64,000 nucleotides of DNA from Flavobacteriales bacterium UBA5040. Lineage in GTDB: Bacteria; Bacteroidota; Bacteroidia; Flavobacteriales; Weeksellaceae. A program made the translations under genes and the position numbers. Below are positions 8,784 through 18,174 of this stretch, in pieces (the stretch's first letter is position 1; every line of letters begins with the position of its first letter). The notes under the pieces are model-generated. The model did no database searches, had not been told where the DNA came from, and worked only from the letters and a program-made list of their open reading frames with translations. The DNA lies in assembly GCA_002415135.1 (NCBI GenBank), contig DIBY01000021.1, forward strand, positions 121,967 to 185,966, written 5' to 3'.

Positions 8784-9926
8784 ATGGATTTACCAATTCT
8801 ACTCATCATCATCATTGTATTAGCGCTTATATTCGACTATATCAATGGTTTTCACGATGCCGCAAACTCAATTGCGACCATCGTTTCAACAAAAGTCTTA
8901 ACGCCTTTTCAAGCAGTTCTTTGGGCTGCCGTCTGGAATTTTGCAGCCTTCTTCCTTGCTGCTTATGTAATTGGAGAATTTAAAATTGGAAATACCATAG
9001 CCAAATCCGTCAATACCGATTTTATCAATCTTGAAGTCATCTTTGCCGGCTTGGTGGCTGCGATCGCCTGGAATTTATTAACCTGGTGGTTTGGGATTCC
9101 ATCTTCGTCCTCACACACTTTGATCGGTGGTTTTTTAGGAGCCGCTTTAATGCACGCCTTGGTTACCGATTATCATCTTATTGCTTTGGCACAGCCGAAT
9201 CTGGATATCTTTGAAAAACTAATATTGGCCTTTAAGCAGCTCTTTACGCAGAATGTCGTCAGGTACGACAAAGTGATTCCAATCTTTTTATTCATTTTCT
9301 TAGCGCCGTTAATTGGGTCTGCGATCTCAATTGTAATTACCTTGTTCATTGTCAATGTTTCGAAAAGATCAAGTCCGCGTAAAGCAGATAATGCTTTCAA
9401 GAAATTACAGTTGCTCTCTTCTGCTGCGTTCAGTTTAGGACACGGTTTGAATGATGCTCAGAAAGTCATGGGGATCATTGGTGCGGCGATTATATTTCAC
9501 CACACCAAAACTCTGCAGGATCCTGTTTATCTGGCATTAGATAGCTCTCACCAATTTAATTATTTCGTAGATCATTATTTTTGGGTTCCCTTTGTATCTT
9601 TCTTAATGATTTCTTTAGGAACGATGAGTGGTGGCTGGAAAATCGTAAAAACAATGGGTACCAGAATTACCAAAGTAACCCCATTAGAAGGAGTTGCTGC
9701 TGAAACTGCGGGAGCAATCACGCTCTTTATCTCAGAACACTTCGGAATCCCAGTTTCAACTACCCACACTATTACCGGTGCGATTATCGGGGTAGGAGTT
9801 ACCAAAAGAGTTTCCGCCGTAAGATGGGGAATCACCGTAAGCTTATTATGGGCTTGGATCTTAACGATACCAATTTCTGCAATGGTTGCAGGGTTGACTT
9901 ATTTGATTGTTGTATTTGTAAAATAG
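8784..9926 (+). CDS. PiT-family inorganic phosphate transporter
   Basis: This 380-residue integral membrane protein has the two inverted PiT repeats. The first carries INGFHDAANSIATIVSTK near residue 20, and the second carries LGHGLNDAQKVMGIIGAAI near residue 215. The duplicated GIPSSSSHTLIGG and GIPVSTTHTITGA segments fit the internal duplication of the family. It should import phosphate with a cation across the inner membrane. It is encoded downstream of the DUF47 gene and ends the operon with a strong terminator. Length and motif order are typical. Confidence 0.92.
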   Translation: MDLPILLIIIIVLALIFDYINGFHDAANSIATIVSTKVLTPFQAVLWAAVWNFAAFFLAAYVIGEFKIGNTIAKSVNTDFINLEVIFAGLVAAIAWNLLTWWFGIPSSSSHTLIGGFLGAALMHALVTDYHLIALAQPNLDIFEKLILAFKQLFTQNVVRYDKVIPIFLFIFLAPLIGSAISIVITLFIVNVSKRSSPRKADNAFKKLQLLSSAAFSLGHGLNDAQKVMGIIGAAIIFHHTKTLQDPVYLALDSSHQFNYFVDHYFWVPFVSFLMISLGTMSGGWKIVKTMGTRITKVTPLEGVAAETAGAITLFISEHFGIPVSTTHTITGAIIGVGVTKRVSAVRWGITVSLLWAWILTIPISAMVAGLTYLIVVFVK

Positions 9927-9944
9927 AAAATCTTTTATATAATG

Positions 9945-9973
9945 AAAGCCATCTCGGGAGAGATGGCTTTTTT
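9945..9973 (+). terminator. Rho-independent terminator after the PiT gene
   Basis: An 11-bp perfect stem (AAAGCCATCTC with GAGATGGCTTT) closes a very short loop and runs into a T tract, starting 19 bases after the stop codon. Confidence 0.85.
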
Positions 9974-10431
9974 GTGGATTATTTTAAATAAAAATTTTCG
10001 AGAAAGTAGCTATGAAATTTGGCAGCAAATAGGCTTACAAATAAACCTGGTTAGCATTTAACTTTTTCATACTTTGATAGTTTTGAGTTTTCAATTAAGG
10101 ACTCCATAAAGGTTTTGGAGCTGAGTAGACTCAATTATTATTTCCTTTCTATAGAAGAATACTTTAGGATTATTATAAAATGTACCAAATGAAGATAACG
10201 CAAATTAAAACTGTGTCAATCAAAAAACGTTCATTACACTTTAAGCCTAAAAATTAGTACCGTTCAAAAAAAATTGATCTTTAGTAGGCTTGTTATCCTC
10301 ATATAAAGAGATATAATTAAGACTAATCAATAGAATCTAACACGATCGATTAATAATGGGGAATAATAATATTGAATGAAAACAATCCAGATAATTATCT
10401 AGAGTGCAAGTCTCACTCAAAAATGATATCA
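9974..10431. other. Gene-free region downstream of the capsule operon
   Basis: About 460 bp with stop codons in all frames and no RNA gene that I can recognise. It separates the PiT operon from the convergent 3' end of the capsule locus. A short inverted repeat (GAGTG with CACTC) at 10402-10418 lies just past the last capsule gene but has no T tract on the minus strand, so I do not call it a terminator. Nothing else seen. Confidence 0.5.
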
Positions 10432-11424
10432 CTACATTGTTTCCACATTTTTCAGTCGATATTTTAGTATGATATACAGAACGATTGCGGGAAGTGCCAC
10501 GATAGGAAATATAAGATATCCTAAGCGCTCTTCTTTGATCACAAATATGCAGATGAGAACCTGTAAAAATGCGTATCCAAAGCTTATCAAACGGTGGTCA
10601 ACCTTATTTTCATTCGCTGCGAGTTGATATAAATGTTTTCGGTGAGGTTTCAGGATATTTTCTTTTTTTCTTAATCTTTCTTCTATGGTGGCAATGACGT
10701 CAATTCCATATACAGCAAGGAAAAGAAGATATTTGAGTTCACCGGTTTTTGTAATTAAAAGACCGAGTAGGGCCAGGATCCAAAATGCGATACCCATGCT
10801 CCCAACATCTCCCAGGAAGCACTTGGCTCTTTTACGAAAATTAAAGTACAGAAAAACCAACGCCGCAATAATCGGGTAAATGATAAAATCTGGCGTAACA
10901 AACTCCACAAGATATTCATTAACAAACCACAGGGACCCCAACAATACCACACTGTAAAGTCCTGATATTCCATTGATGCCATCCATAAAATTATAGGCGT
11001 TTAGAATACCCACGATTAAAATATAACACAGAGGAATTACCCAAAGAGGAAATAACTGGAAGGCGTTTAAACAATACATTAATAAAGTGACAGCGATAAA
11101 ATGGAAAATCAGGCGGATCTTACTCGACAGATCGATAATATCATCAATAAAACTAATGGTACAGATCAGCAGTAAACCCAAACCGAAAAGCCAAAAATTA
11201 GGCATTGGATTATTACTTAAATATAAAGGATAATTATTGAAGAATATTTCATAACCCATAAAAAGCAAAAAAGCTATAGGAAAAATAATCCCACCACCAC
11301 GCAAAGTAATTTGGGTGTGGGAGCTTCGCTCATTGGGTTTGTCTATGATGTTAAATTTTTTAGCGATGATGAAATAGAGCTGAATGCAAAGAATCAAAGC
11401 GATAAGTAAGATAATATAATTCAT
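10432..11424 (-). CDS. Polyprenyl-phosphate sugar-1-phosphate transferase (WbpL/WecA/MraY family)
   Basis: This 330-residue membrane protein of about 10 helices starts repeat-unit assembly by transferring a HexNAc-1-phosphate to undecaprenyl phosphate. Family motifs are visible: DKPNERSSH with downstream RGGG (residues 28-45), the metal-binding FIDDIIDLSSK (Asp94-Asp95), NAYNFMDGINGISG (142-155), and CFLGDVGSMGIAF around residue 203. It is the last gene of the capsule locus, with a 4-bp overlap from the 4-reductase upstream. That pairing is the WbpV-WbpL arrangement, so the likely first sugar is D-QuiNAc or D-FucNAc; this is inference from context. The DEAD-like DDxxD and NFMDG motifs are intact. 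Confidence 0.88.
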   Translation of the reverse strand: MNYIILLIALILCIQLYFIIAKKFNIIDKPNERSSHTQITLRGGGIIFPIAFLLFMGYEIFFNNYPLYLSNNPMPNFWLFGLGLLLICTISFIDDIIDLSSKIRLIFHFIAVTLLMYCLNAFQLFPLWVIPLCYILIVGILNAYNFMDGINGISGLYSVVLLGSLWFVNEYLVEFVTPDFIIYPIIAALVFLYFNFRKRAKCFLGDVGSMGIAFWILALLGLLITKTGELKYLLFLAVYGIDVIATIEERLRKKENILKPHRKHLYQLAANENKVDHRLISFGYAFLQVLICIFVIKEERLGYLIFPIVALPAIVLYIILKYRLKNVETM

Positions 11425-12320
11425 TGTTTTTGAAAACTTTTGATGGTTTTTTCCAGTCCGTGTTCAGCAGAAATAGGAAGCTGAGTAATTCCTAAAACAG
11501 CTTTTATTTTAGCATTGGAAACGACATAGCTTTCTGTTAGTTTTTTTAACCGTTCAGAATTGAGTGGCAATTTCAGCACATCACCGATTTTGGCACAGCC
11601 TGAAATGAGCTTTGCATTGAGTTTCCATAAATTTTCTTTTTTACCGGAAACCTTTGCAATAATTTTCACCAAGTCACTGGTTGATAAACGCTCGTCGTCG
11701 GCAAATTGATATACGCCTGAAGGAATATCTTTATTTCGCAACATTTTTAAAATTAAAAAATTAAGATTATCAATGCTCAAAAAAGAACGCTGGTTCTTAA
11801 AAACTGCCAATGGCCAGGGTATTCCTTTTTCCACAACTTTGTACAGTAAGTTTAAATTCCCCTTATTCCCAGGACCATGAATCATACAGGGACGGATAAT
11901 AAAGAGTCTTTTTCCCGCCGGCAATTTTTTACTTAACAAATAATCTTCAGCTTCTAATTTAGATTTCCCATAAGGAGTTTGAGGATTGGCAACGACATTT
12001 TCTTCCAAAATAACCTCAACAGTATCGGCAACCGCTTTTACCGAACTGAAATAGAAAAAATCTCTAATATCAGAAGCTAAAAATTGGTCGAATAGCGTTA
12101 TCGTGAGATCTCTATTAATTTTAAAGTAAGATGCTGGGTCAGAAGTGTTATTAGTATCATGTGCTTTTCCAGCTAAATGGATTATCGCCTCTGTATTTTC
12201 GTCTAAACTCCAATCTTCATTTCGAAGAGATAATGGTACGACCGTATTTCCCTGCTCTTTCAAATGTTTTGATAGATGCTGACCAACGAAACCAGAGGCA
12301 CCTGTGATGGTAATCTTCAT
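11421..12320 (-). CDS. NAD-dependent sugar epimerase/reductase (WbpV-like 4-reductase)
   Basis: This 299-residue extended SDR protein has the Rossmann motif GASGFVGQHL at residues 7-16. The catalytic set is FSSVKAV near 91-97, with Tyr117 and Lys121 in TPYGKSKLEAE. Proteins of this length adjacent to a WbpL-type transferase are usually UDP-4-keto-6-deoxy-HexNAc 4-reductases giving UDP-D-QuiNAc or UDP-D-FucNAc. The product stereochemistry cannot be read from sequence. It overlaps the next gene by 4 bp (ATG inside the stop), which suggests translational coupling. Note that capE in this locus should make the 5-epimerised keto sugar, so the substrate for this reductase may need another dehydratase elsewhere. 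Confidence 0.82.
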   Translation of the reverse strand: MKITITGASGFVGQHLSKHLKEQGNTVVPLSLRNEDWSLDENTEAIIHLAGKAHDTNNTSDPASYFKINRDLTITLFDQFLASDIRDFFYFSSVKAVADTVEVILEENVVANPQTPYGKSKLEAEDYLLSKKLPAGKRLFIIRPCMIHGPGNKGNLNLLYKVVEKGIPWPLAVFKNQRSFLSIDNLNFLILKMLRNKDIPSGVYQFADDERLSTSDLVKIIAKVSGKKENLWKLNAKLISGCAKIGDVLKLPLNSERLKKLTESYVVSNAKIKAVLGITQLPISAEHGLEKTIKSFQKQ

Positions 12321-12379
12321 TATTAATTTATTTTTAATCGCTCTTTAGATTTTATTTAAAAAAAATTGAGGTTCTATTG

Positions 12380-13603
12380 TTATAATGATCGAAGAGGTCC
12401 TATATGTAAAATCCGCTCTAAATTATCTATACAGATGGAAAGTTGATAATTCTCATGAAAGAAATCCCGGCTGTTACTACCCATTTGATGTAGCTGTGAA
12501 ACGGTAAAACCAGACATTTTCAAAATTGTTTCAGCCAACTGTTTAGAATTTCCGGCTGGTACTGAAAGACCACATTCAGCCTCCTCTATAATTTCTGCAC
12601 CTTCCCCATTTAACATTGCGACAATTGGTTTCGCAGCGCTCATATACGCCTGAACTTTCGCGGGAACCGTAAGATTAAATATTGGATCGTCTTTTAAACT
12701 CACCAACATAACATCTGCCTTTGCAAAGAAACTAGCCATTGCTTCAACCGGAAATCGTCCAACTTTGAAAACAGTTTCCTGCAAGTGATGATTCTGAATA
12801 AATTCCTGCACATAAGGCATTTTTCGGCCATCACCTACAATAATGAATTTAATTTCCGCATTACTTTTCAGCAGCAAAGTTGCATCCATGATCGCTTCCA
12901 TATCTTGCGCTTCACCAACATTTCCGGCAAACATAATTTTAAAACCCTCTGGTAATTTCGAAACCGGATAGTTTTGATCTCCAGCTGAAATGGCATCTTC
13001 TGCCCAATTCGGAAAGTATTCTAATTTACTTTCGAACGGTCCTTTTTTTAAAATTGATTTTTTAAAACCTTTTGAAGTAATCAGAATTTTTTGTGAATTT
13101 TCATAAAAATTGATCACCATTCTTTCAAAAAAACGTAGAACCGATTTATTCTTAACCCCTCCTGCGATTTCTAGACTTTCAGGCCAAAGATCCATCAACC
13201 AAAAATAGACGGGAACTTTCTGTAATTTTTTCAGTACAAGCGCAGGATAAAACTGTGTTATCGGCGATGGTTCGTGCACAATTACCGCATCATATTTATT
13301 ATTGAAATTAAGAAAGAACGCTTTGATAGAGGCGAAGAATGCAAAACTAAAATAGTTAAGAAACAAGCGTAATCCACCTCCTTTTCCTCGCAAAAGCAGC
13401 AGTGATCTGATGATTTTTACACCATTAATATTTTGTCTTCTATTTTTAAAAACACCGTAGCCATCATAGATTTTGCCTTCAGGATAATTCGGTAAACCCG
13501 TAAGAACAGTAACATCATGTCCTCTTTTCTGAAGTTCAAAGGAGAGATCATTGCTCTTAAAACTTTCGGGGAAATAATATTGCGTAACAATTAAAATTTT
13601 CAT
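12380..13603 (-). CDS. WbuB-like glycosyltransferase, probable L-FucNAc transferase
   Basis: This 407-residue GT-B protein (GT4 type) opens with MKILIVTQYYFPESF and contains GLPNYPEGKIYDGY, HEPSPITQFYPAL and WLMDLWPESLEIAGGV. These are typical of the WbuB family that transfers L-FucNAc. The C-terminal domain has the EGAEIIEEAECGL segment, corresponding to the nucleotide-sugar binding E-x7-E region. It sits directly after capE-capF-capG, which make UDP-L-FucNAc, so L-FucNAc is likely the second residue of the repeat unit. The gene starts inside the end of capG (4-bp overlap). Donor specificity is inferred from context and family resemblance. Confidence 0.85.
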   Translation of the reverse strand: MKILIVTQYYFPESFKSNDLSFELQKRGHDVTVLTGLPNYPEGKIYDGYGVFKNRRQNINGVKIIRSLLLLRGKGGGLRLFLNYFSFAFFASIKAFFLNFNNKYDAVIVHEPSPITQFYPALVLKKLQKVPVYFWLMDLWPESLEIAGGVKNKSVLRFFERMVINFYENSQKILITSKGFKKSILKKGPFESKLEYFPNWAEDAISAGDQNYPVSKLPEGFKIMFAGNVGEAQDMEAIMDATLLLKSNAEIKFIIVGDGRKMPYVQEFIQNHHLQETVFKVGRFPVEAMASFFAKADVMLVSLKDDPIFNLTVPAKVQAYMSAAKPIVAMLNGEGAEIIEEAECGLSVPAGNSKQLAETILKMSGFTVSQLHQMGSNSRDFFHENYQLSICIDNLERILHIGPLRSL

Positions 13604-14735
13604 CCCTTACTCCAAACTACACGGTTCACATAATCGGTATAACTTAAAATAATGCGTACAACTTTTTGGGAAACATTCGGTATCGAGTAATCTGAAACCC
13701 GGCGGAAATTTCTTTCGGAACCAATCTCTTGCTGTTGCAATTGCGTTAAACCCTGCATGATTCTTTCCGGATTCATTCCGACCATCATTACACTTGCTTC
13801 TTCCATAGCTTCGGGTCGTTCATGAGCATCACGAATATTTAAAGCACGAAAATTTAAAATAGAAGATTCTTCCGAGATAGTTCCAGAGTCTGATAAAACT
13901 GCGTAGCTGCGCATTTGTAACGCGTTGTAATCATGAAAACCCAACGGATTTAAAAATTGAACTTCTGAGCGAACTTCCACTTTCATTTTGTCGATCATAT
14001 TTCTGGTTCGTGGATGGGTAGAAACAATAATAGGATAACCGAACTTTTCAGCGATAGCGTTTAAACTTTCAATTAAACCCTTGAAATTTTTCTCTGAATT
14101 AATGTTTTCTTCGCGATGTGAACTCACCACGAAATATTTACCTTCTTCCAAATGGAGTCTTTCAACAACATCTGACTTTTCAATTTCGGGAAGATAATGA
14201 TTCAATACCTCGAACATAGGTGAACCGGTTTTAATGATTCGATCTGCAGGAAGACCTTCTCGTAACAAATATTCTCGCGCAATATCGCTATACGTTAAAT
14301 TGACATCGGAAGTGTGATCGACAATTTTTCGGTTGGTTTCTTCAGGCACTCTTTGGTCGAAACAGCGATTCCCAGCTTCCATGTGGAAAATCGGAATTTG
14401 TCTTTTCTTGGCTGGAATGGCACAAAGACAAGAATTGGTATCTCCCAAAACTAGAAAAGCCTCAGGTTGAAGTTCTTCTAAAAGTGGATCGATTTTAATT
14501 AAAATATTTCCAACCGTTTCAGTAGCGGTTTTTCCGGCTGCTTCTAGGAAATAATCAGGTTTTCTTAAACCTAAATCCTCAAAAAATATTTGGTTGAGTT
14601 CGTAATCATAATTTTGTCCGGTGTGCACAATGGTATGTTCAACTGCTTCTGAAGCATCTAAGGCTGCAAGGACTCTGGACAATCTTATAATTTCTGGACG
14701 GATACTACAACCGTCATTACTTTTAGTTTTTTCAT
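13600..14735 (-). pseudogene. capG: UDP-N-acetyl-L-fucosamine-forming 2-epimerase (CapG/FnlC), frameshifted near its start
   Basis: From residue about 17 on the sequence is a complete non-hydrolysing UDP-HexNAc 2-epimerase of the CapG/FnlC type (HTGQNYDYELNQIFFEDL, GDTNSCL, HMEAGNRCFDQRVPEE, SSHREENI, DSGTISEESS). The only long frame starts at a TTG at 14682, inside conserved sequence. The expected N-terminus, ATG at 14735 encoding MKKLKVMTVV, is present but in another frame. The two frames meet at 14703-14705, exactly in the UDP-binding VVGTRPE motif, where one base is missing. The frame from 14735 stops after 16 codons. Either the gene is broken, blocking UDP-L-FucNAc synthesis, or the consensus has an error. 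Confidence 0.78.
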
Positions 14736-14826
14736 TTTATTTTAATATTTGTAAAAATACTTCATTCCTATTCATAATAAGAATGAAAGACCATCTTAAA
14801 ACCAGTTCTATTTTCTAAATTTTTAA

Positions 14827-15945
14827 TTACACTTCAACAAAGTAAGTATCGGCATCCGCCGGATCATAAGGCTCATTGATCCAAAAAATGGTCAACAATT
14901 CTTCGTCACCGATATTTTTAATATTGTGCGTGTACCAAATCGGCATGTCCACATAAGCGGGTTCTGTTCCATCCAAGTAAAAATCGAGAACTTCATCGGT
15001 ATCAATTTTTCTTAACTGTATTAAAGCTTTCCCTTTAATAACGGCAAATCTTTCAATTTTTCTGGTATGAAAATGATTGCCTCTTGTAATGCCGGGGACG
15101 GTGGTAGAAAAAGAACATTGTCCGCCAATTCCCAATCTGATGACTTCTACAAAAGCACCTCTGGGATCGATATTCTGGGTAAATTTAACGGGGTAATGAG
15201 TATTAATATCAAAATAACAGCGAAAAGTGTTGAATAGTTGATAATCGAAACTGCTGTTTAATTCCGGAATCTCTCCCGTTTCAAAATAGAGTTTTTTATA
15301 ATGCTCCAATTTTCCTAAAACTTCAGAAACCTTTATCGAGCTGGTAAAGGGTACAACATATTCTTCGGTTGTTTTACCAGCCAGAATTTGATCAATAATT
15401 TCCTGAACCAATTCGCCAACATAAATTAAAGAAACTTCGCCATCAACATCGATCGTTGGACTTTCGCCATGTGTTAATTTATGGCAGAAAGTTGCGATAA
15501 AAGAATTGTAATTGGGTTTACAGAAAGGTCCGAAAACATTAGGAATAATCATTCCTGTGAAGGTTCCGCCATTATTTTTCGCCCAGTTTGATAAAAGTGA
15601 CCGGCCTTCTTTTTTTGATTTTCCGTAGAGGTTATCTTTTTCTTCTTGCGAAGAAGACGAAAACAAAACATGTGCTTTGGAACCCGTTCTTTGTAATGAG
15701 GCGACCAAACTCTTCACCAATTCTATATTTTGATGATAGATCACTTCCGGATCGGGGTGACGGTTCATTGCTGCTAAGTGAACAATAACGTCACATTTTT
15801 CCACAAACGCGTCAAGTTTTTGCGGTTCTTCAAAAAAATTTTTATCAAATCCTACACATTCGTACTTTTCAGGTGTTAAACTTAAAGTGTTGTATAAATG
15901 TGAACCTATGAAACCGTTTTGACCGGTAATTCCAATTTTAATCAT
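14827..15945 (-). CDS. capF: Bifunctional UDP-sugar reductase/epimerase CapF (FnlB)
   Basis: This 372-residue protein has two domains. The N-terminal SDR part (about 1-245) has GITGQNGFIGSHL, AAMNRHPDPEV and the Tyr-x-x-x-Lys pair in LYGKSKKEG. The C-terminal cupin (about 255-372) has RGNHFHTRKIERFAVIKGKALI and ends PYDPADADTYFVEV. That is the CapF architecture: the cupin epimerises C3 and the SDR domain reduces C4 of the keto intermediate on the way to UDP-L-FucNAc. It lies between capE and capG in the expected order. Length matches the family, and no defect is visible. Confidence 0.9.
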   Translation of the reverse strand: MIKIGITGQNGFIGSHLYNTLSLTPEKYECVGFDKNFFEEPQKLDAFVEKCDVIVHLAAMNRHPDPEVIYHQNIELVKSLVASLQRTGSKAHVLFSSSSQEEKDNLYGKSKKEGRSLLSNWAKNNGGTFTGMIIPNVFGPFCKPNYNSFIATFCHKLTHGESPTIDVDGEVSLIYVGELVQEIIDQILAGKTTEEYVVPFTSSIKVSEVLGKLEHYKKLYFETGEIPELNSSFDYQLFNTFRCYFDINTHYPVKFTQNIDPRGAFVEVIRLGIGGQCSFSTTVPGITRGNHFHTRKIERFAVIKGKALIQLRKIDTDEVLDFYLDGTEPAYVDMPIWYTHNIKNIGDEELLTIFWINEPYDPADADTYFVEV

Positions 15946-16029
15946 TAACTATTAATTTGTCTGCTAATTTTTAAGCTTTAACCTCGTATGCTATTCAACA
16001 TCATTAATCAAAAACTGGTCGTTAAAAAT

Positions 16030-17049
16030 TTATTTACTGATCTCTGAAATCATTCTTCGCACATCTGGAAGAGAAGAAACCAGCTTCTTTAATCCTTCTA
16101 TACCTTCCTGGTGCGCATTGTGGGAATGGTAATCTTCAATAACGGCAATCTCTTTATCGCCTTCAGAAAAATATTTTGCGTAATTTAAATCCCGATTATC
16201 CGCAGGAATTCTGTAAAAATCACCCATATCTTCTGCATTCAACATCTCTTCCCTGGTACATAAAGTTTCATACAATTTTTCCCCGTGTCTCGTACCAATA
16301 ATTTTAATTGGTGTCTTCTTACCCGTAAGTTCCATTAAAGCTTTTGCTAAATCACCGATCTTTCCTGCAGGCGCTTTGTTTACAAACAAATCACCGGCAT
16401 TGGCATTTTCAAAAGCAAATAAAACCAAATCTACGGCATCATCCAAAGACATGAAAAACCGCGACATATTGGGATCGGTGATAGTGATCTCTTCCCCTTT
16501 CTGAATTTGATTCAGAAATAAAGGAATAACAGAACCACGTGAAGCCATTACATTTCCGTAGCGCGTTAAGCAAACAACAGTGTCGGTCAGATTTCTGGCT
16601 TCTGCCACGGCAACCTTCTCCATCATGGCTTTGGAAATTCCCATGGCGTTAATTGGATACGCAGCTTTATCTGTTGACAGACAAATGACCTTCTGCACTT
16701 TATTTGCCGCGGCCGCACGAATTACATTTTGGGTTCCTTCAACATTAGTTTTTACCGCTTGCATCGGGAAAAATTCACAGGATGGAACCTGTTTTAAAGC
16801 AGCAGCGTGGAAGATATAATCTACTCCTCGTGTTGCAGGCTCAACGCTGGTGTAGTCGCGCACATCACCGATATAATATTTTATTTTATCGTTTTTGTAA
16901 AGATTTCGCATATCGTCCTGCTTTTTTTCATCTCGGGAAAAAATGCGGATTTCTTTAAAGTGATCGGTCTGTAAAAAACGGTTGAGTACCGCGGTACCGA
17001 ATGAGCCTGTGCCACCGGTGATGAGAAGGGTTTTATTTTGTATTTTCAT
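16030..17049 (-). CDS. capE: UDP-N-acetylglucosamine 4,6-dehydratase (5-inverting), CapE/FnlA
   Basis: This 339-residue SDR has ITGGTGSFGTAVLNRFL at residues 10-26, a STDKA segment at 125-129 and NAMGISKAMMEK. Met136 occupies the place of the usual Tyr of Tyr-x-x-x-Lys, with Lys140 retained, as in CapE/FnlA-type soluble dehydratases. The enzyme removes water from UDP-GlcNAc to give the 4-keto-6-deoxy, C5-inverted sugar that enters UDP-L-FucNAc synthesis with CapF and CapG. It is the first gene of that three-gene module in transcription order. Length (about 340) is typical. Confidence 0.92.
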   Translation of the reverse strand: MKIQNKTLLITGGTGSFGTAVLNRFLQTDHFKEIRIFSRDEKKQDDMRNLYKNDKIKYYIGDVRDYTSVEPATRGVDYIFHAAALKQVPSCEFFPMQAVKTNVEGTQNVIRAAAANKVQKVICLSTDKAAYPINAMGISKAMMEKVAVAEARNLTDTVVCLTRYGNVMASRGSVIPLFLNQIQKGEEITITDPNMSRFFMSLDDAVDLVLFAFENANAGDLFVNKAPAGKIGDLAKALMELTGKKTPIKIIGTRHGEKLYETLCTREEMLNAEDMGDFYRIPADNRDLNYAKYFSEGDKEIAVIEDYHSHNAHQEGIEGLKKLVSSLPDVRRMISEISK

Positions 17050-17053
17050 AATT

Positions 17054-18061
17054 TTATTTTAAAATTTGAATTATTTTATCTATTTCATTGAACACGAGCT
17101 GTTCGGTTTCCTGAATGTTTTTTGTTGTTGCCTCACCGAAAGCATTCTCTATTGATTTTATACTATAAGGATCAAAAACCAGGGATGGTTTACAAACTGC
17201 ATACATGTAGGGCAGATCTGCACCGATCACCTTGCAACCATTCTCTGTGGCTTCAATAATTCCCAATCCGAAACTCTCTGCCAGAGAGGGGAAAATTAAA
17301 TATTCATTGGCTTGATAGATTGTAATCAGGTCATTTCTGCTGATAAATCCATGATTGATGATGGGATAACCTAGCTCTATTTTGGAGTTGATCAGTTCTA
17401 CCAGTTCTGGAAATTCATCACTGATTGTTAAATGCAGAATGCCATTGCCTGAGGAATCAAAAAAGTTACAAAAAGCTTCAATTAGATTTTCATGATTTTT
17501 GTGCATTCCACCGTTGCTGATATAAACAAAACCGTCTTTTCGCCGATGGTATGATTTTGTTTCGCTTTTAAGGGGCGGATAAAAAGTAAGCAATTGAATA
17601 TTATCAATATCGACTTTGTATTTTGAAGCCAACCTTTTCCTGATCTGCTCCGATTGAACGAACCAAATATTGGTGTTTGCTTTAAGTGAATTTAAAATCA
17701 TCGTCTTCACTTTAATTTTAGCTTTATTAGAAAAAGAAATAGATTCTGGCACATCTAAAAATAAAGTTTGATGAAAATAGGTGTAAACAGGTACATCTAA
17801 AGGAATTGTGGGTGCGAGATTACCAAAACAGAATACCTGTGAAAATTTCTTTTTTTTTCTTTTATAAAAAAAGTGTCTATTCATTAAAGTTGCTTTCATG
17901 AACACTTTTCGTCTATTGGGCACGATTGAAAAATCCCCTCTGCAACGTTCATCAAATAAATAGAACACAGGAATGTTATTAGTTTCCAGTGTTTCCACAA
18001 GATAATCCAGTAGGATTTTACCGCCACTGTTATTGATGTATAAGCTGTCTAATAGTATCAT
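17054..18061 (-). CDS. Glycosyltransferase (GT-B, GT4-like)
   Basis: The 335-residue protein has an N-terminal LDSLYINNSGGKILLDYLVETLE, a central linker, and a C-terminal nucleotide-sugar domain with FVYISNGGMHKNHENLIEAF and PSLAESFGLGIIEATENGCKVIGADLPYMYAV. The latter contains the E-x7-E retaining GT4 signature (AESFGLGIIEA). It probably adds one sugar to the lipid-linked repeat unit on the cytoplasmic face. It ends 4 bp before capE, so it is co-transcribed. Donor and acceptor are not predictable. The N-terminal domain is more divergent than in its neighbours. Confidence 0.75.
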   Translation of the reverse strand: MILLDSLYINNSGGKILLDYLVETLETNNIPVFYLFDERCRGDFSIVPNRRKVFMKATLMNRHFFYKRKKKKFSQVFCFGNLAPTIPLDVPVYTYFHQTLFLDVPESISFSNKAKIKVKTMILNSLKANTNIWFVQSEQIRKRLASKYKVDIDNIQLLTFYPPLKSETKSYHRRKDGFVYISNGGMHKNHENLIEAFCNFFDSSGNGILHLTISDEFPELVELINSKIELGYPIINHGFISRNDLITIYQANEYLIFPSLAESFGLGIIEATENGCKVIGADLPYMYAVCKPSLVFDPYSIKSIENAFGEATTKNIQETEQLVFNEIDKIIQILK

Positions 18062-18174
18062 TTTAATTTTATTTCAGCCACAAAGCTATTTGATTTTGTT
18101 TATTCTTTTCAGGTTAAATATCATACCGGATTGTGCTCGAAAATTTTGAATCATCTGACACCTCAATTTTGATT

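Noticed and set aside
10402..10418. Inverted repeat after the capsule operon as a terminator
   Set aside because: The stem is short and no T tract follows on the minus strand.
14682..14685. TTG as genuine start of capG
   Set aside because: It lies inside sequence conserved in the family, and the expected N-terminus with an ATG is found upstream in another frame.
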